From Halomonas sp. SpR1 (lineage in GTDB: Bacteria > Pseudomonadota > Gammaproteobacteria > Pseudomonadales > Halomonadaceae): a stretch of DNA of 64,000 nt. The notes beneath the pieces are model-generated. The model worked only from the letters and a program-made list of their open reading frames with translations. It ran no database searches and was not told where the DNA came from. The stretch is from NCBI RefSeq assembly GCF_031010175.1, contig NZ_JAUAMB010000002.1, positions 217,055-281,054 on the forward strand, given 5' to 3'. The stretch's first letter is position 1. Every line of letters starts with the position of its first letter. The position numbers were made by a program, and so were the translations under genes. This document shows positions 34,208 to 44,279 of the stretch, one piece after another.

Positions 34208-35605
34208 ATGGCCATGTTGGGAAAACGGCGGCCGGCCAGGCCCGCCTCAGGGCATTCTGGACTGGCGCGTTCGCCGGGCGGCAAGGCTCCGCACACTGCT
34301 GCAGAGGATGCGTCGCCGCTGGTCATTGAGCGTTTGGCCCATGATGGGCGTGGCGTTGCCCACGCTGCCAACGGGAAAACCGTGTTTGTCGATCGGGCGT
34401 TGCCCGGTGAGCAGGTGGACGTTGCGATTCATCTGACCCGCAAACGCTTTGACGAAGCGCATATCAAATCACTGCTGACCACTTCCGAGCTACGTGTCAC
34501 GCCTCCTTGCCCACATTTTGGCCACTGCGGCGGCTGCGATTTACAGCACCTCAGTGTCGACGCCCAGCGCGACCATAAGCGTGAAGTGGTACGGGATCTA
34601 TTTGCTCGCCAGGGTATAACGCTAAGCGAAATCGGCTCGATTCAAGGCAGCGACCAAGGCTACCGGCGCCGGGCACGCCTGGGAGTCAAAGTCGACAGCC
34701 AGGGCAATACACGGCTGGGCTTTCGTGCCGCCCATAGCCACCGCCTGGTGGATGTTGAGCGCTGCCCGGTGTTGGTTGATCCCTTACAGCGGCTGCTAAC
34801 GCCGCTGCATGCCTTGCTGGGAACACTAGATGCGCCGCGTCATGTTGGGCACATCGAGTTAATGGCCACGGCGACTGAGCAGGTCGTATTAGTGCGTCAG
34901 CTAAAAGAGCACGCCGGGGATGCCGAACGTTGGCAAGCCTTTGCGCAGCAGCAAGGAGTGGCGCTGGGCACTTGGTTGGGGCGTGAAACGCCTACGCTGC
35001 ACTGGCATGGTGCGCCGCCAGCGCTTGAAGAGTCGCTAACCGTGGAAGGTCAAACAGCGCTTAGCTTAAGCTTTGCGCCGGGGGATTTTTTACAGGTCAA
35101 TGCTCAGGTGAACCAACAGATGGTCGCCCAGGTCATTCAGTGGTTAGTGCCGAAGTCGGGACAAAAGCTACTCGATCTTTTTGCCGGTATCGGGAATTTT
35201 AGCTTACCCATAGCGGCGGCGGGCGCTGAGGTGCATGCGGTAGAGGGTAACCCTGCCATGGTGGCGCGCATAGCCATTAATGCCAAGCGTAACCAACTAA
35301 TGGTTAGCGGTCAGCAGGCTGATTTGAACAGCGCTGCCAGCGTGAATGAGCTATTAACTGAGCATGGCGGTAGCGACGCGCTGGTGCTCGACCCGCCGCG
35401 TAGCGGCGCTGAAGTCATTTGTCAGGCGTTGGCGCGTCACCCGGTGCCCAGGGTGGTCTATATTTCCTGTGATCCGGCGACGCTTGCCCGAGATGCGGCA
35501 CATCTTGTGCATGCGGGTTACCGGGTCAAGCAAGTAGCAGTGGCGGATATGTTCCTTCACACTGCGCATATGGAAACGCTGATGCTGTTCGAGTACGGGG
35601 ACTAG
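34208..35605 (+). CDS. rlmD: 23S rRNA (uracil-1939-C5) methyltransferase RlmD
   Basis: 465 residues. SAM-dependent methylation of U1939 of 23S rRNA. A TRAM-like OB domain (about 36-95: VDRALPGEQVDVAI) is followed by an iron-sulfur cluster motif CPHFGHCGGC with a fourth Cys further on (VERCPVL). The methyltransferase domain has LLDLFAGIGNFSLP and the catalytic YISCDPATLARD. The N-terminal 30 residues are basic (KRRPARPASGH). The gene follows cysM by two bases and belongs to the stringent-response gene cluster. Confidence 0.95.
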   Translation: MAMLGKRRPARPASGHSGLARSPGGKAPHTAAEDASPLVIERLAHDGRGVAHAANGKTVFVDRALPGEQVDVAIHLTRKRFDEAHIKSLLTTSELRVTPPCPHFGHCGGCDLQHLSVDAQRDHKREVVRDLFARQGITLSEIGSIQGSDQGYRRRARLGVKVDSQGNTRLGFRAAHSHRLVDVERCPVLVDPLQRLLTPLHALLGTLDAPRHVGHIELMATATEQVVLVRQLKEHAGDAERWQAFAQQQGVALGTWLGRETPTLHWHGAPPALEESLTVEGQTALSLSFAPGDFLQVNAQVNQQMVAQVIQWLVPKSGQKLLDLFAGIGNFSLPIAAAGAEVHAVEGNPAMVARIAINAKRNQLMVSGQQADLNSAASVNELLTEHGGSDALVLDPPRSGAEVICQALARHPVPRVVYISCDPATLARDAAHLVHAGYRVKQVAVADMFLHTAHMETLMLFEYGD

Positions 35606-35678
35606 ACGTTTCCCCATCGCATCAAGCCACGGTGGCGGTCGTGTAGAGGCCGTCTCCCTGAAAGGATGAGTAATAGTC

Positions 35679-37955
35679 ATGGTGAAAGTGCGTGAAGACC
35701 AGCCGCTAACCGCGAGTGGAAGGGTGGACATTCAGCAATGGTTGACGCGCCTGCAAGAGGACGTGCGCTTACCAGAGCCTGAACGTTTAGTCGACGCCTG
35801 TGAACTCGCCGAGACGTTGGAGCTTGAGGCCCCGCGCACCCACCGCGTGTGGCTATCGCCAGGCTCTAGCTTTCGCATGGGTCTGGAAATGGCCGATATT
35901 CTTGGTGAATTAAAATTAGATCAGGCGACACTTGAGGCCGCCGTTCTCTACCGCTCGGTGCGGGAAGGGCTGCTGAGCCTCGAGTCGGTATCAAAGCGCT
36001 TTGGCCAAGAAGTGGCCAGCCTGATTGATGGTGTGCTGCAAATGGCCGCAATCAGCTACCCGCTGGCACCTGACCATGGCATGGGCCAACATAATCAGCA
36101 GGAAAACCTGCGCAAAATGCTGGTCAACATGGTCAGCGATGTACGCGTGGCGCTAATAAAAATTGCCGAACGCACCTGTGCGCTGCGCCAAGTAAAAGAT
36201 GCGCCATTGGAGAAATGCCTACAGGTGGCTCGGGAAGTTGCCGATATTTACGCGCCGCTGGCCCACCGGCTGGGCGTTGGGCAACTTAAGTGGGAGCTGG
36301 AAGATCTCTCGTTTCGTTACTTACATGAAGATGACTATAAGGCGATTGCCAAACTGCTGGCGGAGAAGCGCCTCGACCGTGACCGCTATATTCACGATGT
36401 GATCGAAACCATCAAAGGCTTGATGGAAGCGCAGCACATCCATCGATACGACGTGGATGGTCGGGCCAAACATATCTACTCGATCTGGCGCAAAATGAAG
36501 CGTAAGCGGATCGACTTCTCGCAGGTGCACGACATTCGCGCGGTGCGCATTCTGGTGCCAGAAGTTGCCGACTGCTACACCGTGCTGGGGATTATCCACT
36601 CGCGTTGGCACCACGTGCCCAACGAGTTTGACGACTACATCGCCAACCCCAAAAAGAACGGCTATCAGTCGCTGCATACCGCCGTGATGGGGCCCGAGAA
36701 CAAGGTGCTCGAAATCCAGATTCGCACCTTCGCCATGCACGATGAGGCGGAGCTGGGCGTCTGTGCCCACTGGCGCTACAAAGGCCACGATACCAACGCC
36801 AAAAGCCGTAGCTACGAAGAGAAAATCGCCTGGTTGCGTCAGGTGCTGGAGTGGCAGGACGAAGTGGGTGGCTTTGGTGATCTGCGCGAAGGGCTCTCCA
36901 GCGATGTGGCGCCTGATCGTATCTATGTCTTTACCCCCGACGGCCACGTCATCGATTTGCCACGGATTGCCACACCGATCGACTTCGCCTACCGGGTGCA
37001 TACCGAAATTGGTCACCGCTGCCGGGGCGCCAAGATTAATGGGCGCATCGTGCCGCTGACCTATAAGCTTAAAACCGGTCAGCAGATAGAAATTCTTACC
37101 GCGACAAAAGGCGGGCCGAGCCGCGACTGGTTAAACCCCAGTCTGGGCTATGTACGCACCTCACGGGCACGGGCCAAAATCCAGGCGTGGTTCAAACATC
37201 AGGCGCGGGATCAAAACCTGGACGAGGGGCGCGTGCTGTTTGACCGTGAGATGCGCCGCCTGGACGTCGAGGGGCTCGACCTGCCCAAACTGGCCAAGGC
37301 CGTCAACTACCAAAATGCCGACGATATGTACGCCGCTATCGGTGCGGGGGATCTGCGTATTGGTCAGGTGCTGCATCAGGCTCAGCAGCTGTTTGGTGAA
37401 ACTGACGACCAGGAGCAGCTCGACCGACTGCTTGCCAAGCCTAAGCGCCAGTCCAGCAAAGCCACCAAAAGCGATATCACGGTGCTCGGTGTTGGCAACC
37501 TTAAAACCAGTATGGCCAACTGCTGCCGCCCGGTGCCCGGCGAACCGATTATCGGTTTTATTACCCAGGGGCGTGGTGTCACCGTCCACCGCCAGGACTG
37601 CAGCAATATTCTGCAATTGCGCCTGGACGAACCCCAGCGCATTATCGAAGTCGAGTGGGGCGAACGCGCCCAGACCCGCTATCCGGTCACCATCGAGATT
37701 CAGGCCTGGGATCGCTCCGGCTTATTGCGGGATGTCACAGGCCTGCTGGGCAATGAAAAAGTTAACGTGCTGGCGGTAAATACCTTGACTGATACCGACG
37801 AGGGCATCGCCCGCCTGCGTATTACCCTGGAAGTCGATGGCCTTGAATCCCTGGGGCGGCTGTTTTCGCGTATTCAGCAGTTGCCTAACGTTACCGAAGT
37901 GCGTCGTTTGCGTAATGCCGACCCAGAGCAACAAGTGCGTAAGGGAGGAGCATAA
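35679..37955 (+). CDS. relA: GTP pyrophosphokinase RelA
   Basis: 758 residues. Ribosome-dependent (p)ppGpp synthetase of the stringent response. The N-terminal HD hydrolase region is degenerate: where SpoT has a His-Asp pair this protein reads LEAAVLYRSVREGLL, so it is the synthesis-only RelA type. The synthetase domain (about 250-360) contains RAKHIYSIWRKM and the NPKKNGYQSLHTAV loop. TGS is around 405-470 (IYVFTPDGHVIDLP), a zinc-finger-like NCCRPVPGEPIIGFIT follows near 610, and ACT covers the C-terminus. The stop overlaps the mazG start (TAATG). Confidence 0.96.
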   Translation: MVKVREDQPLTASGRVDIQQWLTRLQEDVRLPEPERLVDACELAETLELEAPRTHRVWLSPGSSFRMGLEMADILGELKLDQATLEAAVLYRSVREGLLSLESVSKRFGQEVASLIDGVLQMAAISYPLAPDHGMGQHNQQENLRKMLVNMVSDVRVALIKIAERTCALRQVKDAPLEKCLQVAREVADIYAPLAHRLGVGQLKWELEDLSFRYLHEDDYKAIAKLLAEKRLDRDRYIHDVIETIKGLMEAQHIHRYDVDGRAKHIYSIWRKMKRKRIDFSQVHDIRAVRILVPEVADCYTVLGIIHSRWHHVPNEFDDYIANPKKNGYQSLHTAVMGPENKVLEIQIRTFAMHDEAELGVCAHWRYKGHDTNAKSRSYEEKIAWLRQVLEWQDEVGGFGDLREGLSSDVAPDRIYVFTPDGHVIDLPRIATPIDFAYRVHTEIGHRCRGAKINGRIVPLTYKLKTGQQIEILTATKGGPSRDWLNPSLGYVRTSRARAKIQAWFKHQARDQNLDEGRVLFDREMRRLDVEGLDLPKLAKAVNYQNADDMYAAIGAGDLRIGQVLHQAQQLFGETDDQEQLDRLLAKPKRQSSKATKSDITVLGVGNLKTSMANCCRPVPGEPIIGFITQGRGVTVHRQDCSNILQLRLDEPQRIIEVEWGERAQTRYPVTIEIQAWDRSGLLRDVTGLLGNEKVNVLAVNTLTDTDEGIARLRITLEVDGLESLGRLFSRIQQLPNVTEVRRLRNADPEQQVRKGGA

Positions 37956-38824
37956 TGCGCCATGGTATGGATGACCTGCTGACATTGATGCAGGTACTGC
38001 GTGACGCCGAACAGGGCTGCCCCTGGGATCTCCAACAGGATTGGGACAGCATTGTGCCCCACACTCTGGAAGAGGCCTATGAAGTGGCCGATGCCATTGA
38101 GCGACGCGCCTTTGATGAGCTACCCGGAGAACTGGGGGATCTGCTCTTTCAGGTGGTTTATTACGCCCAGTTTGGGGTGGAGGAGCAGCGCTTCGACTTT
38201 GCCGATATCGTCGATACGCTGACCGCCAAGATGCTGCGTCGCCATCCCCACGTGTTTCCGGATGGCACCCTGGCCTCGCGTCGTCCACCAGGGGTGAGCG
38301 CCGAAGAAGTGCAAACCCAGCAGGTCAACAGCCGCTGGGAGTCATTGAAAGCCGAAGAACGTGAGAAAAGGAAGCGGGCTGAAAGAACCGTTGAGGCGCC
38401 CTCTGTGCTCGACGATGTTCCGCGCACGCTGCCCGCGCTTAGCCGTGCTGCCAAGCTGTCGAAACGCGCAGCGCGGGTAGGCTTTGATTGGCCCGATGCA
38501 CGCGGCGTGATTGACAAAATTCGTGAAGAGTTGGCCGAAGTGGAAGAAGCGCTCGCCGCCGGTGATCAACAGCACGCCCAGGAAGAAGTCGGTGATCTGC
38601 TATTTGCCGTCACCAATCTTGCCCGCACGCTGAATGCTGACCCGGAGCAGTGCCTGCGCGCGACCAATGCCAAGTTTGAGCGCCGCTTTCGCTATGTAGA
38701 GAGTGAGCTAAACGCTGCCCAGCGGCCCATAGCTGAGGCTTCCCTCGACGAGATGGAAGCCCACTGGCAGGCGGCTAAAGCACAAGAAACCCAAGCAGAA
38801 GAAAAACAACCTACCCCTTCCTGA
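37955..38824 (+). CDS. mazG: Nucleoside triphosphate pyrophosphohydrolase MazG
   Basis: 289 residues. Hydrolyses NTPs and dNTPs and in Escherichia coli moderates ppGpp levels. Two tandem MazG folds: the first has CPWDLQQDWDSIVPHTLEEA and EELPGELGDLLFQVV-type metal-binding Glu/Asp, the second IREELAEVEEAL and EEVGDLLFAVTNLAR. An extended C-terminal tail (from about 262) is Gln/Glu-rich. The TAATG overlap with relA matches the conserved relA-mazG coupling. Confidence 0.95.
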   Translation: MRHGMDDLLTLMQVLRDAEQGCPWDLQQDWDSIVPHTLEEAYEVADAIERRAFDELPGELGDLLFQVVYYAQFGVEEQRFDFADIVDTLTAKMLRRHPHVFPDGTLASRRPPGVSAEEVQTQQVNSRWESLKAEEREKRKRAERTVEAPSVLDDVPRTLPALSRAAKLSKRAARVGFDWPDARGVIDKIREELAEVEEALAAGDQQHAQEEVGDLLFAVTNLARTLNADPEQCLRATNAKFERRFRYVESELNAAQRPIAEASLDEMEAHWQAAKAQETQAEEKQPTPS

Positions 38825-38862
38825 TTTAATAATGATGCGACCCCTGCAAGGAGGCCATGCCA

Positions 38863-41511
38863 ATGAGTTACGACCTACACGAATCCCTGCGCGATAACGT
38901 GCGTATTCTGGGCGATAGCCTGGGGCGCACCATTGCCGATGATTTAGGCCAGGCATTTGTCGATAAGATTGAAACCATTCGCGCCCACGCCAAGCGCGGG
39001 CGCCAGGGCGACTCGCTGCAGCAGCGCGAATTAATTGAGTACCTGCGTGAGCTGCCCGAACGGGATCTACTGCCGGTCACCCGGGCGTTTAACCAGTTTT
39101 TAAACCTCGCCAACATTGCCGAGCAGCACTACCGGGCGCGCTTTCGCCGGGTTGAGGACTATAAGCCCGGCTCCCAGCCGGTGCTGGGTGAGCTGCTTGA
39201 GCGTGCTCAACAGGCGGGCAGCTCGCCGCGTCAATTGGTCGAGACCCTCGCCAATATGCGCGTTGAACTGGTGCTTACCGCGCACCCCACGGAAGTTATC
39301 CGGCGCACTCTGATTCAAAAATATGACGCCATCGATGAGTGTCTAACCGCTATTGAGAGCTCCGATGACTACCCAGAGCGAGGCGCACGCGCCCAGGGCC
39401 GCCTGGAAGAACTCATTAGCCAGGCGTGGCACACCGACGAGATTCGCCACGAGCGGCCTACGCCGGTGGACGAGGCCAAGTGGGGCTTTGCAGTCATTGA
39501 AAACTCGCTGTGGCAGGCGGTACCGGACTTCCATCGGGATTTGGATAATTTGCTGCTGGAAACCGCCGGTGAGCGCCTGCCGTTGGATGCCGCACCGATC
39601 CGCTACGCCTCCTGGATGGGCGGCGACCGCGATGGCAATCCCAACGTAACGGCGAAAGTGACCCGCGAGGTACTACTGCTAGGTCGCTGGATGGCCGCTG
39701 ATCTTTATCTACGTGATCTTGAACAGCTTAAAACAGAGCTCTCCATGTGGAAGGCGAATAGCGCGCTCAAAGCTGAGGCGGGCGATGTGGCTGAGCCTTA
39801 CCGCGAAGTGCTGAAGCGGTTGCTTGCCAAGATGGAATCAACCCGGGATTGGGCCAAAGCAGAGTTGGAGGGGCACAACTACAGCGGTGGGCCAATTATC
39901 GAAACCCGCGACCAGCTCTACTCACCGCTGCTCGCCTGCTACCGCTCGCTATGCGATGTTGGCCTAGACACCATCGCCAACGGCGCGCTGCTGGATACCC
40001 TGCGTCGGGTAGCCGTTTTTGGCGTTACGCTGACCAAGCTTGATCTACGCCAAGAAGCCAGCCGGCATGCCCAGGTCATTGAGGAGCTGACCAGCGCCCT
40101 GGGTCTGGGTCATTACCAGGAGTGGGACGAAGCCAAACGCCAGGAGTTTCTGCTCGCCGAGCTGGCCTCACGTCGCCCGCTGATTCCGCGCCGCTGGGAG
40201 TGCTCTGCGGAATCTCGAGAGGTGCTGGATACCTTCAAAGTCATCGCTCAGGAGCACTCCGAAGCGCTGGGGACTTATATTATTTCCATGGCCGCTGAGC
40301 CCTCGGACGTGCTCACCGTCGCGCTGCTCATGAAAGAGGTTGGCGGACAGGTAACGCTACCTATTGCGCCGCTGTTTGAAACCCTTAACGACCTTAATCA
40401 CGCCGGCGATGTGGTGGATCAACTGCTTTCAATACCTGGCTATCGTTCGCTGATTGATGACCGCCAGGAAATAATGATCGGTTATTCCGATTCGGCCAAA
40501 GATGCTGGTCAGTTGGCCGCTGCCTGGGCGCAGTACCGTGCCCAGGAGTCGTTGGTGAATGTGTGTAACCGACATGGCGTTGATTTAACCCTGTTCCACG
40601 GCCGCGGTGGCACCGTTGGCCGTGGTGGCGGCCCAGCCCACGCGGCGATTCTCTCCCAGCCCCCAGGCTCGGTGAATGGCAGCCTGCGGGTAACCGAGCA
40701 GGGCGAGATGATTCGCTTTAAGTTTGGTCAGCCGGATATTGCCCTACGCTCCATGGAGATCTACGCCTGCGCGGTGTTGGAAGCCACGCTATTGCCACCG
40801 CGTGCTCCAGAACCCCACTGGCGTGAAGAGATGGATCAGCTCGCCCAGGTAGCGCATGCCGCCTATGTAGGCGTAGTAAGGGAAGACCCGGACTTTGTGC
40901 CTTATTTCCGGGCGGTCACCCCAGAAGGTGCTCTGGGCAGGCTGCCACTAGGCTCCCGCCCCACTAAGCGGCGTCAGGATGGAGGGGTCGAAACCCTACG
41001 CGCTATTCCGTGGATTTTCGCCTGGACGCAGATTCGTTTAATGCTACCCGCGTGGCTGGGTAGCGGCGAAGCCTTCTCGCGGCGTTTGGAGCAGCCCGGC
41101 GGGCGCGATGTGCTGCAAGAGATGCGCAACGAGTGGCCCTTCTTCGGCACCTACCTGGACATGCTTGAGATGCTGCTGGCCAAAGCCGACGTAGCGATTG
41201 CCGCCTACTACGAGCACCGCTTAGTCGACGAGCCCTCGCTGAAGGCGCTGGGTAAACAGCTGCGTGAACGTTTTGGGCGCTTGGAGGATGCAGTGCTGGA
41301 TATCTTGCAGCAGGAGAAACTGCTGGAGAATACGCCGCTGATTCGTCAGGCGATCGATGTGCGTAACCCCTATATCGACCCGCTCCATGGCCTTCAGGCG
41401 GAGCTGCTGCAGCGTAACCGTGATGCCGATGGGGCGATTAGCGCGGATCTTTCCCGTGCACTCATGGTCACCATGGCGGGGATTGCTGCTGGTCTACGTA
41501 ACACGGGCTAA
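38863..41511 (+). CDS. ppc: Phosphoenolpyruvate carboxylase
   Basis: 882 residues. Anaplerotic conversion of PEP and bicarbonate to oxaloacetate. ATG 38863 is preferred over 38857: AAGGAGG is eight bases before it but only two before the first ATG. Catalytic segments are LTAHPTEVIRRTLI (about 143-156) and FHGRGGTVGRGGGP (about 585), with the canonical C-terminal Arg-Asn-Thr-Gly. The terminal codons and stop are part of a 14-bp tandem repeat continuing downstream. Confidence 0.97.
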   Translation: MSYDLHESLRDNVRILGDSLGRTIADDLGQAFVDKIETIRAHAKRGRQGDSLQQRELIEYLRELPERDLLPVTRAFNQFLNLANIAEQHYRARFRRVEDYKPGSQPVLGELLERAQQAGSSPRQLVETLANMRVELVLTAHPTEVIRRTLIQKYDAIDECLTAIESSDDYPERGARAQGRLEELISQAWHTDEIRHERPTPVDEAKWGFAVIENSLWQAVPDFHRDLDNLLLETAGERLPLDAAPIRYASWMGGDRDGNPNVTAKVTREVLLLGRWMAADLYLRDLEQLKTELSMWKANSALKAEAGDVAEPYREVLKRLLAKMESTRDWAKAELEGHNYSGGPIIETRDQLYSPLLACYRSLCDVGLDTIANGALLDTLRRVAVFGVTLTKLDLRQEASRHAQVIEELTSALGLGHYQEWDEAKRQEFLLAELASRRPLIPRRWECSAESREVLDTFKVIAQEHSEALGTYIISMAAEPSDVLTVALLMKEVGGQVTLPIAPLFETLNDLNHAGDVVDQLLSIPGYRSLIDDRQEIMIGYSDSAKDAGQLAAAWAQYRAQESLVNVCNRHGVDLTLFHGRGGTVGRGGGPAHAAILSQPPGSVNGSLRVTEQGEMIRFKFGQPDIALRSMEIYACAVLEATLLPPRAPEPHWREEMDQLAQVAHAAYVGVVREDPDFVPYFRAVTPEGALGRLPLGSRPTKRRQDGGVETLRAIPWIFAWTQIRLMLPAWLGSGEAFSRRLEQPGGRDVLQEMRNEWPFFGTYLDMLEMLLAKADVAIAAYYEHRLVDEPSLKALGKQLRERFGRLEDAVLDILQQEKLLENTPLIRQAIDVRNPYIDPLHGLQAELLQRNRDADGAISADLSRALMVTMAGIAAGLRNTG

Positions 41512-41556
41512 GTAATACGGGCTAGGTAACTCGGGCCAGGCAACACCAGCTAGTTT
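41501..41556. repeat. Degenerate 14-bp tandem repeat across the ppc stop
   Basis: Four units of 14 bases: ACACGGGCTAAGTA, ATACGGGCTAGGTA, ACTCGGGCCAGGCA and ACACCAGCTAGTTT. Unit one contains the last Thr-Gly codons and stop of ppc; later copies have drifted. Only the first unit is coding. Confidence 0.8.
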
Positions 41557-41583
41557 CTTAATTACGCTAAGAAGGAGGCGTCA

Positions 41584-42129
41584 ATGCCCTCAGATGCTCA
41601 AGCGGTACTCGATTTTTGGTTTGAGGAGTTGACGCCTGCTCAGTGGTTTAAAAAAGACCTTGAGATGGATCGGTTGATCGCGGAGCGGTTTGGCGCCATG
41701 CATGCCCAAGCCGCGCAGTGCGAGTGTTACCCATGGCGGCAAACAGCCGAAGGGCGGCTCGCTGAGATCATTGTACTGGATCAGTTCTCGCGCAATATCT
41801 ACCGCGATGACGCGCGCGCTTTTGCCACCGATGCCTTAGCGCTGGCGCTCGCCCAAGAGGCCGTGGCCGCTGGAGCAGACGCTCCGCTTTCCAGCGAGCA
41901 ACGAGTTTTCCTCTACATGCCCTATATGCATAGCGAATCCGCGGCCATTCATGAGCTGGCGATGCAGCTATTTGACCAGCCGGGGTTGGAGAACAATCTC
42001 GACTTTGAAGTCCGCCACAAAGCGATTATTGATCGCTTTGGGCGTTACCCGCACCGCAATGCATTGCTGGGGCGGGCCTCTAGCGATGAAGAGCTGAACT
42101 TTCTAAAGCAGCCCGGCTCGTCTTTTTAA
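41584..42129 (+). CDS. DUF924 family protein
   Basis: 181 residues. Starts with AVLDFWFEEL and contains LAEIIVLDQFSRNIYRDDARAF, the hallmark of DUF924, followed by FLYMPYMHSESAAIHE and a C-terminal FGRYPHRNALLGR. The family is alpha-helical with a TPR-like fold and no proven function. AAGGAGG lies upstream of ATG 41584. It stands between ppc and rluF without an evident operon partner. Confidence 0.9.
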   Translation: MPSDAQAVLDFWFEELTPAQWFKKDLEMDRLIAERFGAMHAQAAQCECYPWRQTAEGRLAEIIVLDQFSRNIYRDDARAFATDALALALAQEAVAAGADAPLSSEQRVFLYMPYMHSESAAIHELAMQLFDQPGLENNLDFEVRHKAIIDRFGRYPHRNALLGRASSDEELNFLKQPGSSF

Positions 42130-42165
42130 GCGTTTCTTTATTCTCTTTTAGCCATATGGCGTTAT

Positions 42166-43266
42166 ATGTCGTTGCGAAAATCTACCCGAATCAATAAGTA
42201 CATTAGCGAAAGTGGCATGTGCTCGCGCCGCGAGGCCGACCGCTTTGTGGAGCAGGGCAATGTGTGGATTAATGGCCGCCGCGCGACCACGGGTGATCAG
42301 GTGGTGGCGGGGGATTTGGTTAAGGTTAACGGACAAGAGATCGAGCCTCAGGAGGAGGAGGATCTCGTTCTTATCGCGCTGAACAAACCGGTGGGCATTG
42401 TCAGTACCACCGAGTCCAGCGAGAAGGATAATATCGTTGAGTTTGTAAAACACGGCACGCGAATATTCCCCATTGGACGGCTCGATAAAGACTCCCAGGG
42501 GCTGATCTTTTTAACCAACAACGGTGATTTGGTTAATAAGATTCTGCGCGCCAATAACAACCACGAAAAAGAGTATCAGGTGACGGTGAACAAGCCGATT
42601 ACCGACGAGTTTATCGATGGCATGCAGAGCGGCGTGCCGATACTCGGCAAGGTGACCAAGCGCTGTAAGGTGCAAAAAGAGTCCACCTTTGTATTCACCA
42701 TTACCTTGGTGCAGGGGCTCAATCGCCAGATTCGTCGCATGTGCGAATACTTCGGCTATGAAGTTACCCAGCTTATTCGCACACGCATTATGAATGTATC
42801 GCTCAAAGGCTTAGCCCTGGGCGACTGGCGTGATCTTACGCCTAAAGAGATCGATACCATTATCGAGCTCACCGAACGTTCAGAGGCTGCCCCAGAGAAG
42901 AAAAGCAGAGCTAAGCTGGAAAGGCCCAACTACAGTTCAGACGCAGGAAAGGCAAAGTCGCCCGCTGCGAAAGGGCTGGCAAAAAAAGGGCGTCAGAAAC
43001 CGGCTAAAGCTGGCGCGAAGAGTGCTGGCGCCAAAGCCGCTGGGGCTAAAGCACTGCCCAAAGGTAAAAAAGCTGCCAGCGGAAAAGTCAGCACCGGCCC
43101 GAAAGGCAGTGCCGGCAAACCTCACCCCAAGGGCAAAGCGCCCGGCAAGCCCGGTGTTAAAAGTAAAACTAGTACTAAAAGCAAGCTTGGCGCTAAGGGT
43201 AAGCCAGTGGGTAAAGGCCGCGGTAAACCAGCGGTTGGCGGTAAACCTTCTCAGCGGCGCAAATAG
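42166..43266 (+). CDS. rluF: 23S rRNA pseudouridine synthase, RluF type, with basic tail
   Basis: 366 residues. S4 domain (residues 1-60: [20 protein letters not shown]) and RsuA/RluF-type pseudouridine synthase domain with the catalytic [19 protein letters not shown], then [16 protein letters not shown]. The expected product modifies U2604 of 23S rRNA. After about residue 240 comes a 125-residue tail rich in Lys, Ala, Gly and Pro in loose KxAK or KPxGK repeats, like histone H1 or poly-basic RNA-binding tails. Escherichia coli RluF has a shorter basic tail. The tail may help rRNA binding; its composition follows the reading frame to the stop without interruption. Confidence 0.9.
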   Translation: MSLRKSTRINKYISESGMCSRREADRFVEQGNVWINGRRATTGDQVVAGDLVKVNGQEIEPQEEEDLVLIALNKPVGIVSTTESSEKDNIVEFVKHGTRIFPIGRLDKDSQGLIFLTNNGDLVNKILRANNNHEKEYQVTVNKPITDEFIDGMQSGVPILGKVTKRCKVQKESTFVFTITLVQGLNRQIRRMCEYFGYEVTQLIRTRIMNVSLKGLALGDWRDLTPKEIDTIIELTERSEAAPEKKSRAKLERPNYSSDAGKAKSPAAKGLAKKGRQKPAKAGAKSAGAKAAGAKALPKGKKAASGKVSTGPKGSAGKPHPKGKAPGKPGVKSKTSTKSKLGAKGKPVGKGRGKPAVGGKPSQRRK

Positions 43267-43292
43267 CGCCTGATCACTCAAGAGTCTTCACT

Positions 43293-43568
43293 GTGATCCC
43301 AATTGTTGCTTTTTACGCTGTGGTCAGCATTCTTGCCTATATTATTTACGCCATCGACAAAAAGGCGGCGATTAAAAATCGCCGCCGGGTAAGCGAGAAG
43401 TCTCTACATCTGCTTGGCGTGTTGGGCGGCTGGCCGGGCGCGCTACTGGCCCAGCAGCGGCTGCGGCATAAAACCCGCAAAACCGCTTTTCAGATGACTT
43501 TCTGGCTGACGGTTATCCTAAATCTGGCTTGTGCAGGGTGGCTAATGGTTTCATTGAGTCTCATTTAA
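43293..43568 (+). CDS. DUF1294 membrane protein
   Basis: 91 residues from GTG 43293. Two membrane segments (about 2-19 and 67-88) flank a basic loop with YAIDKKAAIKNRRRVSEKSL and LGGWPGALLAQQRLRHKTRK, which is diagnostic of DUF1294. In this family the domain is often fused to a cold-shock domain; here it stands alone. Function is unknown. It converges on trpG. Confidence 0.85.
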   Translation: MIPIVAFYAVVSILAYIIYAIDKKAAIKNRRRVSEKSLHLLGVLGGWPGALLAQQRLRHKTRKTAFQMTFWLTVILNLACAGWLMVSLSLI

Positions 43569-43598
43569 CCACCCGTTTAGCCACCCTATGCTTGGTGC

Positions 43599-44279
43599 CT
43601 ACGCTGTGGCTTGATCCTTGGGCGCAAAAAGAAAGTTGGCAATCAGCTCCTTGCCGCCTTCGGTGGCGAAAGATTCTGGATGAAACTGGATGCCATGAAT
43701 CGGGTACTCCCGGTGTTTAACGCCCATCAGCTCAAACTCACCGACGGCCTGCCAGCGGCTGCGTTGCTCGAAATTATTAGCTTCCAGGGCACCTACGGTG
43801 GCGGTTACTTCCAGGCACTCGGGCAGGGTGGTCGCATCGGCAATCAGCGAGTGGTAGCGCATCACTTCAAGCTGGTCGGGTACGCCGTTAAACACCGATG
43901 CGTTATTGTGGTTGATTGGACTGATCTTGCCGTGCATGGGCAGCGGTGCTTTAACCACCTTGCCGCCAAATACGTGCACAATGCCCTGCATGCCCAGGCA
44001 CACTCCTAGCAGCGGGGTGGTCTTGCCCAATTTCTCAATCACTTCAGCGCATACACCAAAGTAGCGCGGGTCGTCTGGCGAGCCGGGGCCGGGGGAGATA
44101 ATAATTCGATCTGGGGCCATGGCTTCGATGGCGTTGAAATCGATTTGATTATTGCGCTTAACGAGTATCTCGAAATTGGCCAGCCCGCCGCGATTCTTCT
44201 CCGTGGTCAAAATCTCACCTATAAACTGGTAGAGGTTATAGGTAAAGGAGTCGTAGTTGTCGATGATCAGCACCTTCAT
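43599..44279 (-). CDS. trpG: Anthranilate synthase glutamine amidotransferase subunit
   Basis: 226 residues. Class I glutamine amidotransferase supplying ammonia to TrpE. The triad is visible: Cys94 in GVCLGMQG, and His and Glu in GIQFHPES near 195. IIDNYDSFTYNLYQ opens the protein and IISPGPGSP is intact. Because family members also serve PabB, it could supply both anthranilate and aminodeoxychorismate synthases. The four-base overlap with trpE and the upstream Trp operator favour the tryptophan role. Confidence 0.88.
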   Translation of the reverse strand: MKVLIIDNYDSFTYNLYQFIGEILTTEKNRGGLANFEILVKRNNQIDFNAIEAMAPDRIIISPGPGSPDDPRYFGVCAEVIEKLGKTTPLLGVCLGMQGIVHVFGGKVVKAPLPMHGKISPINHNNASVFNGVPDQLEVMRYHSLIADATTLPECLEVTATVGALEANNFEQRSRWQAVGEFELMGVKHREYPIHGIQFHPESFATEGGKELIANFLFAPKDQATA

